Positions 24,630-36,400 of a DNA stretch of 64,000 nt are shown here, piece after piece. The number at the start of each line of letters is the position of its first letter. Within the stretch, counting starts at the first letter, position 1. This DNA comes from Litoditis marina (Eukaryota > Nematoda > Chromadorea > Rhabditida > Rhabditidae): NCBI GenBank assembly GCA_964036275.1, contig OZ038435.1, positions 32,739,728-32,803,727 of the forward strand, in the 5' to 3' direction. The notes under the pieces are model-generated. The model saw only the letters and a list, made by a program, of their open reading frames with translations, had not been told where the DNA came from and did no database searches. Made by a program: the position numbers and the translations under genes.

Positions 24630-27600
24630 AAGAGGTATAGAGAGAGACAAAGGGATTTGATCGTAACACTTTTCAGACCCCGAAATCAACGACTGTGTGG
24701 AGAAGGCGATAGAGTCTCTCATGGATTCCACCTGTCTCTTCTTCCGACAAAGTATGCCCGAAGAGGCTACCGTAACCTTCATTCAGTCCAGGTAGACCTT
24801 TAACACTTACTTTCTGAGTGGATTGAGGGATTTTCTGTTGAAGAATGTTATTTGTCAGGGTAGACCTTCAATTTCAGTTGGTTTGAAAAGGGATTCTCTT
24901 TCTCTTTTTTGGTTCAAAAACATTATTTTTCAGCCATTGCGCATGGCAGAAGGAGAACAGGACAGTACACCTAAATCCAGATTGCATCACGGTAAGTAGC
25001 TTCTCTCTGTCTTTCTCTCCTTTTTCTCTCCTCTCCCTCCATCTTTCTTTTCTCCACCTCTCTTTTGTTTCTTTTCCCCCACTTTCTCCCACTTTCTCTA
25101 CTCTCTCTCTCTCTCGTGCCTACCTCTCTTATCCACCTCTCTCGTTCTCTCCCCCTCCTCTATCCCTCCTTCTTTCTCTACTCCCTCTCTTGCAGGATGA
25201 TCTCTGCTTCGAACTCGTCGGTCGCGTCCTTTCCGTAGATCAACCGAAGACCCACATCACTCGCCACATCAACATTCATTACAACTGCACAGGTGAGATG
25301 TACAGTATATACTGTTAGTCATTTGCACATGAGTACGTATGCTAGAAGATCCCGGCATCCCATCCTGCGTCTCTCATTCTGCCTCACTATTTCTTGTCTC
25401 TTACATACCGGCGGGATGTGAGAGCAGAGAAAGTGCGTATGTTTGAGGAGACGCAGAATGGGATGAAGGTTCCGTGGTCTTCTAACATACGTACTCAGGT
25501 AAAACATGTTGAACACAGCATAACTCAGAAAACTGCAATGACAACGTGCAAAATGCCTCATTCGAGTACTTAATTTACGTGACTATTCAACTTATTTCTA
25601 GTTCACAGCTAAAAGTGAGATATACCGTACTTTTCTCTTGGTGAAGAGTCTGCCTTCTTGGGTTACCCAATCTCCTCCTCTGGGATAGGGGGGTAATTGG
25701 GAGGCAAGGGCTTCCATTAGGGAGGAGTAGCAAGACGACACTACAGCTCACATTTCACCCGATTTAGCCATATTCCTGATTAGGGGGTACGCAGATTGCC
25801 GTCTTGCGTAACTGCTTCACGCAAGACGATATTTTATAGAACAGCCCGGTAGAACTATAGACAAATCACAAATGCGACAATTTAGAATGGGTTTGCTTTA
25901 TTTCACCTTTCAAAGAATGACGATTATGTGCTACAATCTCGACGCTTCAGTCCTTTAAACTGCAATACATTTTTCAATTGCAATTTCAAGGATTCGCGCT
26001 AAGATTGGAGCATATAATTGTCTTACTTTAAGTCGAATTCCTATAGAAGCAAGCCAATTTGTGATCTACGAAAAAATTTGATGTACTAAATAGAGATTTT
26101 TGACTATGATTCACCAGATTACAATGTCTCAAAGATTGGTTTTCAAAGGTGGCAGTTAGCGATCATACCGTTTCCGTGAAATCGTTCTGCCAATTACTCA
26201 AACCAATCAATCAATGTACATTGTTTGCGTTTGTGGGTGCACCTGACCACCGGCCCAGTGCCGCCTTTAAAGGGGACGGGGGTAGGAGAGGGAGAGGGTC
26301 AAGTACCTGGCAGGTCCCCTTTAACCAACCGAAGTGGCACCGACTGTGTGTGTATGCCAAGATACACATTCTCCAGCTACTAGTATTTGCCGGCTACTGT
26401 AAGGGGGTCACGAGGTCGGTCACTTGACTTTGAAGAACTGAAAAGTGGTTTCAATCAATAAATCAATGAATGAGAAAACATTGATTCATATCTTGGCCTA
26501 ATTTTTCCAATAAATCAATCTCGTTAACAGCTGTCAACGCTCTCTCACTTTCTCTCTCTCTTTCTTTCTCTCTATTTCTGTCTTCTCTCTCTCACTCTCT
26601 CTTTCTCTCTCTCTCTGCCCTCCTAATCCTGTCAGCGGTTCTCTCAAAGAGTAGCTCATCTCCGGAAGGAAGAGCAGCAGTGCCCGACAAATAAACATGT
26701 TCATGCGCAACCCGCAACAACATTCGAATATGCACAAGAACAGCCTAATTAGCAGAAACGGACCATTCTGATAGATTTCGGTACAAACCAGGTGGCAATC
26801 AACCACATTTTACTACCTTTTGTGTTTATCGGGTCAGCATATAATTCTCATAGAACTACTTCAATTGCGCTTGCGCGTTTTTTCGATCAGGCAGTTTTTA
26901 ACAAGAGCTGGAGCCCGCTACTGGGGAATGATATTTCCATTCAGCTCGCCTTTAAAGCGACAAAAGGGCGTTTTTGTAAATTCTTAGTTCCGTGAATTGG
27001 GTAAAAACTATAGTTTATCACATAACTATCAAGTAACTACTCTCAACTTTTGCACATCCTGAACCAAAAAGTTTAAATCTCCTTGATAATTCCATATTTG
27101 GTTCATCTCACACGTTTTACGTCACTTTTCACAGCGAACACACGTTTTACATGACTTTTTGACCACAATAATGCCTTTGCTTTATTGACAATCGAAAAAA
27201 GGGCAGCCGGTGCGAGACACCTGAACCGTCATTCAAATGTGGCTCTTTGACAAAGAAAACACGTTTCACGTAATTTTTCTGCAACGAACACGTTTTACCT
27301 GACTTTTGACTACGAATGCACGTTTTACGTGACTTTCCACAACTGGTATGTCATTGTTTTATTGTATTGACATTCGAAAAAGAGGCAGCCGGTGCGAGAC
27401 CCCTGAACCGGCCATTCAAATGTGGCTGTTTTGTGGGCGAGAGCTGCGGTCGTAATCCTATATCCATAAGGGGTCATCCCGGTCAAACAACGAAAGGTGT
27501 TTGCACTGTCAGAGTAGGAGGGCAGGACTGTGAGAAAGAGGGGAGGGGGAGAGAGAGAAGAGAGAGGAAGAGAGAGAGAGAAAGAGAGAGAGAGAGAGGA

Positions 27601-30600
27601 AGAGAGAGAGAGAGAGAGAGAGGGAAAGAGAGATTATTAACTGTTTCAAACCAATTGAATCCAATTTAGTTGTCCCTCCATGTACCAGGTGTCCCCCAAC
27701 TGGTCCGCGTACTCCATCACCCCCTGTCCCCCCAAATAGCTTTCGAGACACCGCGACAATGATGAATGAGCTGCACCAATTTGGACATACGCGCGAATCA
27801 AGCTGCACAATTAGGCAATTTGGAACGGTTTAGGGAGAAATATCTGTAAACATGAGATTTCGAGTTAGATTTTGGTTAAGATGGGTTTATATAGCAGCAC
27901 TGATTTGGAAATGCACGCGAAAGCTGCACAATTAGGCAATTTGGAACGTTTTCGGTACAAAATGTAGAAAAAATTGAGCGAAGTTTCGGAAAATGGTAGA
28001 ACTTAAGAAGTGTTTCGAAAATTAGGTCAAAACTAGTTATTACCACCAATATTATCTTCAATATAGTTATCTCTTCTGGTACCCTCAAATCGTTCTAACC
28101 TCACATTCAAACCAATCGGACATATGTATTTCAATCAGTGACTAGTTAGCCGGTACCAGTCAGTATGCTGACTCAGCATACTCATCTACAACTGTGACTC
28201 AGACATAGCGACATTTGTACACTAAAATGGCAAGGGAGACGAAAATGAGAGAATATTTGCCAAACGTATAGCACAACTCATATAATAATAAGAGCGGATA
28301 TTTATTGAACCTGTGATTCAAACTATAGAAGAAAATTGAATACAACAAAGTACAATAAAAAGGGCTAAGCAAGACTTTTCACGCTTTACGTGAACGATTT
28401 ATCGACTTTTAGACACTCTGAAAAAGCGTTCAATATTGATTTTTTCAGAAAAGTGCACGATCGGTTGCGAAAACGGTGGAGAAATCGAGGAACTGGACTG
28501 CTCGTGCAAATGCGGATACGGCTTTGGAGGAGAAAGGTACGAAAACTTGAACGTAACTCTGTACTTTGTAGTCTGGTCTAGTTTGACGAGCGCGAGCATG
28601 TAGGATGTAGGGAAACTACAGAACTTAGAAGTGATTTCAAAAGGCGAAAAATTTTAAGTTGTAGTGTGATCGCTCATGAACTACATTGTACAACAAAACC
28701 TAACAGAACGATTGTACTCAACTTGTTTTCAACCTAGTTACAACAAACATTGAACAAAATAAGTAAACAATCCCTTTTGCAGCTGCACGGAACTGACCAA
28801 GTCTTCGGCCTTCACCGATGATTCTTGTGGTACGATCGAAGCCCAGTCGAATGGTCACGTCTCCCTCTCCACGTACCCGTCGGAAAGAGTCAAGACCACC
28901 TTCTGCCAATGGCTCATCAGAGTTGGTCGCCGTTTTACTAACATTTTCGGAGACACACCGGATTTCGAGAATAACAAAAATAGTGCTTGTTGAACCTTGT
29001 AAGTAAAAGTAAATTGGAAAGAAAGAAAGATTACTTCCCGATCTGTGAAGAATTGGTGCAGGTCTCAGTCATTTTGTTGGTAAAGACCGTCGGATAGTTC
29101 AATGCACGTCTGTTGCTATTCTACCATACACAATTTTGATGGAACCTTCAGGTAGTGACAAAGCGTAGTTGAGTATACGCCATTACTTATCTTATTTCTA
29201 CCGAAATACAACGGGATCGAACTACAAACACAGCGGAATAGATGACTTTACATCCTGTTGACCTGCTTTGGAAAGAGCGAACCCTATACTTCACTACTGG
29301 TTCATCATGCCGTTCCAGTTTCCAATATGACCAATAGGCATCGTATAACCGCGCGAAAGCGAGCCAGATATATCCATTCCAACTCATCAATCTGCGCTCT
29401 AATTTGAAACCGGCGCTCCGATTCGAATTCAATTGGCGCGAGAATCAAATCAAGTGTACTCTATGAGGCTGAATACGCTGGATGAACGGGCCGCGTCAGA
29501 TTTTAGCACCCTATTTGGAAAGGATATTGGGGGTTCATCAGGGGAGGGAACCTAGATTAGAATTTATCCCAATAAGAATTTTATAGGTGATCATAGATAG
29601 AGGGAGTAGGATTGTCCGAATATTGTGCTTGATTTTCCATTATGAAAGAAATGGGAACAAACAAAGAGAGAGAAATATAGAGAGAATAAAAAATTATTTT
29701 TCTTCAGTTGCCTCTCTTTTGTATTACGAGAAGTGTAATGATTATGTCCGGGAACACTTTCATTATTACATGTAGAAATGATAGTAATCACCACAACACC
29801 GCGAAAAACACAGCTACAGTAATCGATCTGTGTTGCACAATGTTTGTAAAATCAATAAACAACAACAAATAAATGAATGTAAATAAATGAACTTCAGTCG
29901 GACGACCCCTGGACGGTGATTGACGCCGAGATCGAGCATCTTGGTCTGGACAACATTGACGTGAACCCCGGAACCCGGTGCAACGACCTCCTCACCGTAT
30001 ACGGTACCGAGGACATCAAGGCTCCGTACGTTTTTACTTGTTATTTTTTTGTTTTTAGAGGTTACTCATCAAGTAAAAAAAACACAAGGCTTCGTATGTT
30101 TTACTTGTTATTTTCGTTTTTATTGGTTATTTATCAAGTAAAAAACATAAGGCCCCGTACGTTTTCACTGGTTATTTTCGTTTTTCTTGGTTACTCATCA
30201 AGTAAAAAACCAAAGGCTTCGTATGTTTTTCCGATAGCGTAAGAGAGATAATAGTGTCGAGTGTAGTTTCCAACCCATAACTTAAAAGCTATTAGATAAG
30301 TGAGTTTTCGAAGTTGAAAGGTCGCGAGCTGCTCAAGGTTTATCAACTTCTAAAACTTCAACACTCGTACCATTCTCCAATATCTAGTCGGATGAAACCT
30401 GTAAAACCCCCTAAACGGTGACTATTTCCCTATAACCATTTTAAGGTCACCCGTTAGGGGTTACCCTCACCAACCTACAAAACTAGCTGCTAATCTCAGC
30501 GAACAGCGTGAAAACGATGTGTCATGTGTGTTTTATGCGTGTTATTCCATAATTATGGTGGTTGGAACCCATAATCAACATGCTCAATCAGCACACTAAT

Positions 30601-32035
30601 TACATGTAGAAAATAGGAGACAGTCTTCTAACCAGCTGTAAATACTTATCGTAACCGGATTGATGTCACATTAAAGCGCCTTAGGTAACAGTGTATGTAA
30701 TTAATAACAAAACTAAAACTGTTGTCTTTCATATACGAACTACGAACTATATGTATTTTTTATAAGTGTGGAAAAGTGTATCACCAAAACTATGCAATTC
30801 ATGATTCGTTATTTTTCTAGGGTGAGATTTATTAGCTTCAAATCAGAACAGTTTGCAGTAATCTTTTTTCTTACGTTCTGTGAATTCGTTCTAGGGGAGC
30901 ACACAACTTTTCAAAAAACACTGTCTATTTATGAAGTTTCGTGAATTTTTGTACTTTTTCGTACATTTCCGTACCATTTCAGTATTCCCTGCGACAACTC
31001 TGCCAACATCACCCAACTCCATTCCACCAACAACTGGCTCCTGATCGAGCTGCGAACGAACCCCTGGTCCGAGCACTCGTTCAAGGGACCCTCCATTCGG
31101 TACTCCACTAGAAAAGTACAACCAGGTGAGTATTTTCCATATTTTGGATGATGACTGTGAGAATTTATATAAAAATAAATGCAAGAACTGAAAATAGAGG
31201 CTGAGGTACTGAAAATCATGGATCTTCGTTTGATTCATATCTCTGCGTCTCTGCTCTCACGTGCTCTATCACCACCCATTTGTAGTTTGTATTTTGTAAT
31301 CAATCAATATCACCCGATTTGGAAACGTTTGTAATATGTGGAAATGAGCCTCTGGCCTAGTCATTCCGCTGCACGGTAATCGAGTTGCGTCTGGCTCGTC
31401 TCCAATTTGGCGCTGCTCCAAATTGAGTCCCACAACGACTTCCCCCGCCCGCCAGCCACAGGAAATACTTGATGGTCCCCACACGACAATTAGGGGGATG
31501 AGACACGGGCTACTTGGCTTAGAGCCAATTAACTTTCGACCTAACCACTCATCAGAATGTCATATAGGGCGCAGGGATGACGGATTCCAATACTATAGCC
31601 GTTGTCTTGGTTATGGGGTTGGGTACGGTCACGGTACAGTTCTTACTTACCTTTAACTAAATCGCTAAACGTAACTTAGCTTACCTTAGTTAACCTCACC
31701 AACTTGGGCGCGGGGTATTGTATCATTGTTTCTGTATAAGCCCAAAAAGCCCCCCCCCCCTTATCTTTGTAGTTTGATCGCGCTACGTTCCACCTCAATG
31801 TTAATTGTATACGCTGATCAAACTACAAGCCACTTATGATCACAAAATTTCTACATAAAAAATGTGAACCAGTACAGAGAGTAGCAAATGAGGAAATAAA
31901 CTCGATACTCCGCCAACCATAATAAAATTCGATATTTCAGGAATTCGAATTTTCTCCGAAGGAATGACCACCGCGAGCTCTTCCGTTCTCTTCTCACAAA
32001 TGGTTGTTCTAGCCGTCGCAGCAAGATTCTTCTGA
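22423..32035 (+). CDS. Secreted astacin-like (zinc site lost) EGF-CUB protein
   Basis: Exons 22423-22455, 22706-22757, 24677-24791, 24934-24991, 25196-25292, 28449-28536, 28783-28921, 29898-30025, 30983-31125, 31941-32035; phases agree; 315 aa. Residues 1-18 are a signal peptide (MTRILAVLLFSIVSTYA). Residues 33-118 resemble the N-terminal half of an astacin metalloprotease (AIESLMDSTCLFFRQ, then paired Cys). Where HExxHxxGxxH belongs, residues 91-102 read FELVGRVLSVDQ, so the zinc ligands are absent and the Met-turn region is missing. An EGF module follows (Cys 121-149), then a CUB domain (Cys163/189, Cys222/240; residues ~163-284). The C-terminus is Ser-rich then hydrophobic (VVLAVAARFF), possibly a GPI signal. 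Nematode NAS proteins use the order astacin-EGF-CUB, so descent from one with loss of the catalytic core is likely. Probably non-enzymatic and extracellular; the role is unknown. Confidence 0.82.
23195..23400 (-). repeat. Dispersed repeat, copy 2 (inverted relative to 19762-19950)
   Basis: The complement carries CAAACCGTTGTGGACACCGT, TGCGTATCATTGATCTACTC and AATGGCGACTATTAGGA, matching copy 1 block for block. Confidence 0.6.
23504..23596. mobile_element. GTCACGT-family short element
   Basis: AGTCACGTAAAGTTAGCATT at the left, TTTCACATGACT at the right; the core TAATGAGGCATCGTGCACTT is shared with 16409-16493. Confidence 0.6.
25330..25498. mobile_element. Palindromic element with GAGTACGTATG ends
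   Basis: Left GAGTACGTATGCTAGAAGAT and right the complement of GAGTACGTATGTTAGAAGAC. The inner arms CATCCCATCCTGCGTCTC and GACGCAGAATGGGATG are also inverted. A left-half relative lies at about 58367-58450. Confidence 0.65.
27110..27432 (+). repeat. ~180-bp tandem duplication
   Basis: The block ATTGACAATCGAAAAAAGGG/CAGCCGGTGCGAGACACCTG/TTCAAATGTGGCT at 27186 recurs at 27366 with a few changes. Each is preceded by ACACGTTTTACGTGACTTTT-like repeats. Confidence 0.65.
30018..30232 (+). repeat. Four tandem copies of the 5' splice site of the CUB exon
   Basis: Units of 63-68 bp begin at 30018, 30086, 30149 and 30213. Each starts AAGGC(T/C)(C/T)CGTA(C/T)GTTTT, that is the last bases of the exon plus its donor, then CTTGTTATTTTCGTTTTTAT-like sequence and ATCAAGTAAAAAA. 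The real donor is taken as the first (exon end 30025). Confidence 0.8.
31767..31828. mobile_element. 62-bp mini-element with TTGTAGTTTGATC ends
   Basis: Perfect 13-bp inverted ends: TTGTAGTTTGATC and GATCAAACTACAA. It lies in the last intron of the secreted-protein gene, just after a C10 run. Confidence 0.7.
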
Positions 32036-33415
32036 GAAAATAGGCTAATATAAATCAACATGAGCTCTGTAGACTAGTTTTGTACTTGCATCAAACTACA
32101 AATGCGCTCAATGCTAGACTACAAAAGTCATGTACGACCAAGAGCTCTCACTCAAAAATCTCTAGATCCACAAGTATTGCATAGAAAAGCTTCCCTTCTT
32201 CTAGACGGTTCATACTTCAACTATAAACTATTTTCACAAAATGTTACATCGCAAAAACCACTTTAAACTTAGAAGAGTTTTCTGTACTATAGTCAAACGC
32301 GCTAGTTGAACCAGTCAGTGAAAAGTGTTGTGACTAATTGTTATAAAACGGGCTGTAACCCGATATTATTCTGCATTTTTATATCTCTTAGCAATTATAT
32401 TTAACATAATAATGTACTCTACTTTGTTGACAATACGCTCGTTATGTGTTGGGTACCCGTAGTTGCAGCCAGATTCTACAAAATACAAAAATCGATATAC
32501 ATCTAAACTACTCCAATATAATCTATCTGGCTACAAACTACAAAGTGATCCTTGTTCAGCCTAAGTAACTGCCAAGTTGGTATATAGAATGATTACAGTA
32601 TATCGTATACCTGTTTACATTCTTCTACCTCTACCATTGTTCTATATAATTTATTCATGGTGATTTGATTCTGTTCTCAAAGTATAACAATAAAATGTTC
32701 TCAAAATACTTGAAGTAAGAGATAAGAGAAACAACAGATGAGAATATCCCAATGATAATATGCCATGCAAAAATGAACGAAATAGACAAAACAAATCACT
32801 GAACAAATTATAGGAGAAAAAATCTACATTTTTCACACTTCAAGAGAGGTTTCGGGGTGAGCTAAATTACCAAAAAAATCTATAAAAACGTCGATCACTA
32901 AAGTGCATATTTTCATACCCATTTGACATATACCAAGTTGAACCAGCACCCCCCTTCAATCAAAGTTCCTAACAAAATACAAAATGACAACTATTTCACC
33001 AAATTCAACACTAGTGCAAATTATTAGGCGAAATCAGCTAAAGTGCAGTGAAATTGGGTCGAATTATGCTTAGGGCTGCGGACGAATAGGCAAATTTTCG
33101 CCTGAAACACAAAAAGTTGGCGAAAGATAATTCCATTCTCACAAATATGATTTGTTTTGCACTGTTCCATTTTCTATGATTCGCCCAATACTTTGCTAAC
33201 GATACAAAAACACCAGTAACAGAGACAAGCAACAACTAAAATAAGGCAAGAAGGGTACAAATTGAGCAAAAATAAGCAAGTATTAACTCCACTACATAAC
33301 AACCGAAAATTTCTTTAGACCCAATTACAGTAAATAGGACACGTGAACACGTGAGGATACGTGATCTTCGAATGATAGAAACATGCAGAATAAACAGCTG
33401 TTCCCGAGAAAAGCT
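32036..33415. other. Intergenic, convergent 3' ends
   Basis: AT-rich DNA between the secreted-protein gene (+) and brc-1 (-). One solo end of the TTGTAGTTTGATC family lies near 32090. No exon or RNA gene supported. Confidence 0.5.
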
Positions 33416-36400
33416 CTACTTTCGCGTCGTTTGTGAGCTGAACACGCGATATTTGTCCAGGGACGAATGTATACGAAACTCCGAAACCGAGTCCAACACC
33501 CAATCAGCATTCACCACCTGAACAGTTAATATTATCTCCATATTATATAGGTAAAACGGACATGACAGGCTTGATCTAACTCATAGACTCGCTATCTAAA
33601 CGTGACAGACAGAATTTAGAAGAATAGCCGCTGTCTTTCTGAACAATTCTGTTCCTCCAACATCCAGCGCTCTTTTGACGTCCACAACCCCGAGTGAAGA
33701 GGGAGAAAAATCATTACTGTATTGAATGGCTAAAAAGCCATGAAAACTTCTGAAGGAAGAACTGTAAAATTATCAAGCGAACCCCCAGCCACCTACCGGC
33801 ACTTTGGTGTCGTGTTCGTATCTGCGTGCCACGTCAACCTCCTTGGAATCGGGCGAGAAGATGATGTAGGCGTTGGGAGGGTGCATCTCCCACAACTTGG
33901 TCTGAATCGTGCCACCGCAGGCAACGATCAACTCGGTCAGCTTCTGAAGATGCATTAAAGTTGAAACCCGTTTTACTTTACAACCAGAAGTATGAGCAAC
34001 CCCACCCCAACTTCGAAAGTACTGACAAGTTGGGCTTTTAATATCCGGACATTAAGACCACCCAACTTCATAACTTCACAAAACAGGTTCTCCTCTGCTA
34101 TATTCTTATTATTACACCATGTGAAACATGATAATCACGTCATATGACACCCACTTGTAAGATAGGTCAAGGGGGCCGAGTGGTCAAGTGGTTAGCGTTT
34201 GGCTGTCGCTCCACAGACCTGGGTTCGATCCCCGCTCGCCGCGGTATCTTCATGGCGGACCGCATGAGCTGGTAACAAATCTCACCCATGCCTATCTCCA
34301 CCCCCTCTACGGATAGTCCATCTACGGTTGATATTGATATTATGTAATTGTAAGAATGTTTCACAATAAAGTGACCAAACGGATGAAATAGGTCGTACAC
34401 AAATTTATTAAATTTATAGGGAGAAAGTACATAATTTTGTTGTAACTTACAGCAACTATAGTACTACACTACTTTGGAGCGATAACTTTCCGAAAAATGT
34501 TATCACATCAAGTTTTTTCAGCGCTAGCAATGGCTCTGAGCGCTGAGATAATTTTGGGAAAGTTTTTTTTCATTTGCCCCATCACCTAAATATCAATTGA
34601 CGAAAGTGTCGACAATTGCCGCCAGACTGCTGCATTTTTATTCCTAATTGACTGCTATATGTTCGTTCTAGATGCGAACGCTAGGGTTTTCGAGAAAATG
34701 TTCACATATGCAGTCTTGAAATTGAAACACCAATAACTTCCCACTCCAACGGACTCGTCTGAATAGAAAACGACCCCCGCCCGTTCTTAATTCCTTTCCA
34801 GATTAGGGACAAAAAACACGTTCTGCTCTCCCGTGAGCACAGCTGGCAAAAACCACAAAAACTGACCGTTCTGGACATCAGGTGATGTTCACTGTACCGT
34901 GTCGTTCTATTTGTACTAGCGATATGTGCTAAGATCAAACTACAAAACTAACCGTTCTAGATACCAGGTGGTGTTCACTGAACCGGGGTGGCAGCATGAA
35001 CTGTTTCCCCTCGAACAGGGCACGGGTGGCGGCGCGCGAACGTTGCCAGGCGGCACCCTGCGACGACTGCGAACTACTACTCGACCCCGACTGAAGGGTG
35101 AACGCATCCTGTAATTAGAGGGGGTAACTTTTATCGATCAAACTACAAAGCTCGTAGTATCGCGCCACATACATCGTATAGGCTTCCTTTCACCAAAACG
35201 AACCCTATAAATACTCCGCCCAGGCGGCGAATTCACTCGAGAACCGAAGGAACCGACCGAATCGACATTGTAAACCGACCGGTTCTCCACTGCAAGGTTT
35301 GAACCGGGCCGACATTAATCATGATTTAAACAAACAAGTCGTATACAAGGTGAAATGAGTGGATCCCCACTCATTTTACCGTGTATACGATCTGGTTCAG
35401 TCGGTTCGGTTCTCCAGTGACCGGTTCGATTCGGGAAAGACCCGGTTCTCCGGTGAATTGGCCGACCCAGACTGAAGGGTGAACCCATCCTGGAAGCTGA
35501 AGAGGTGACTTTTATCGTCACTTCACCTACTTTTGGTCGTGGTTACTTCACTTACTCTTGTCGTTGGTTTCTCTGTGGTTCTTCAATGAAATGTCCCATT
35601 TAACATCAAAACTTGACACAGTAAACTAAAACAACCCCTCTATTTTACTGTAGATCAAACAACACATTTACAAAAGGAAACGTTCTTCAAAACCGCCAAA
35701 AAGCCATAAATAGGTGATAGAGCACGTTATTGAACAAGTCTTGCGCTCGCTCATGCTTATCACAGTTTGCACACAATGTTCTTACCGTTCGGACGATTTT
35801 CTTCTGAGCGAGACATTCCACCATCCAGTCTCTTCCCAATAGTTCACAACGATAGGCGACCGCAAAGGCATATTTCAGGGAACGGTTAGAACAGATTCGA
35901 CCTTCTGAAAACATTCACGCTCACACATGAAGAAGGAGTTACTATCCTACAAAAAGGTGGCGAAACAGGCTCAATCTCTCAATTTTGGCAGGAAAAGAGA
36001 GCTTTTCTAAATTCTTTACCGGAGTATGTTCACGCTAGCAGCTATGATCCAGTCGCGAACAAATAAAATGTCACAAAATATGCAATAGTATATGCTACTA
36101 TTCATGAATTAAAATGAAATGGAAGCCCACCAGGACTGCATATAGGGGGTTTGGGGTTTCAGAGGTGTTCGAAATAAGCCTATGAAACATTTTCCCACCA
36201 ACTGTTTGCCGATTTCATTTTCAACTATGCGAAAGTTCCACGATCCACGCTATTCATGACAAAACAGACGTGTACTATTTTCTTTTCAACTCCCAGTAAA
36301 CAGGAACTGATCCTAACGCGTTTCTTCTCGCGATCCTTAAATAGTTTTAATTTGCCCCGGCTCATCGCTGACACACGGTTGGTTTATTTTTTATTTATTT

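Larger units (their letters stand above)
22758..24676 (+). other. Intron 2 of the secreted-protein gene
   Basis: 1.9 kb. Holds dispersed-repeat copy 2 (23195-23400), a GTCACGT-family element (23504-23596), a CT-rich tract (about 24045-24200) and GA tracts (about 24375-24650). No gene. Confidence 0.55.
25293..28448 (+). other. Intron 5 of the secreted-protein gene
   Basis: 3.2 kb. Contains a palindromic element (25330-25498), a GTCACGT-family element (25498-25588), a GGACGATTATG-family relative (about 25915-26035), CT and GA tracts (26535-26620, 27530-27640) and a ~180-bp tandem duplication (27110-27432). No gene recognised. Confidence 0.55.
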
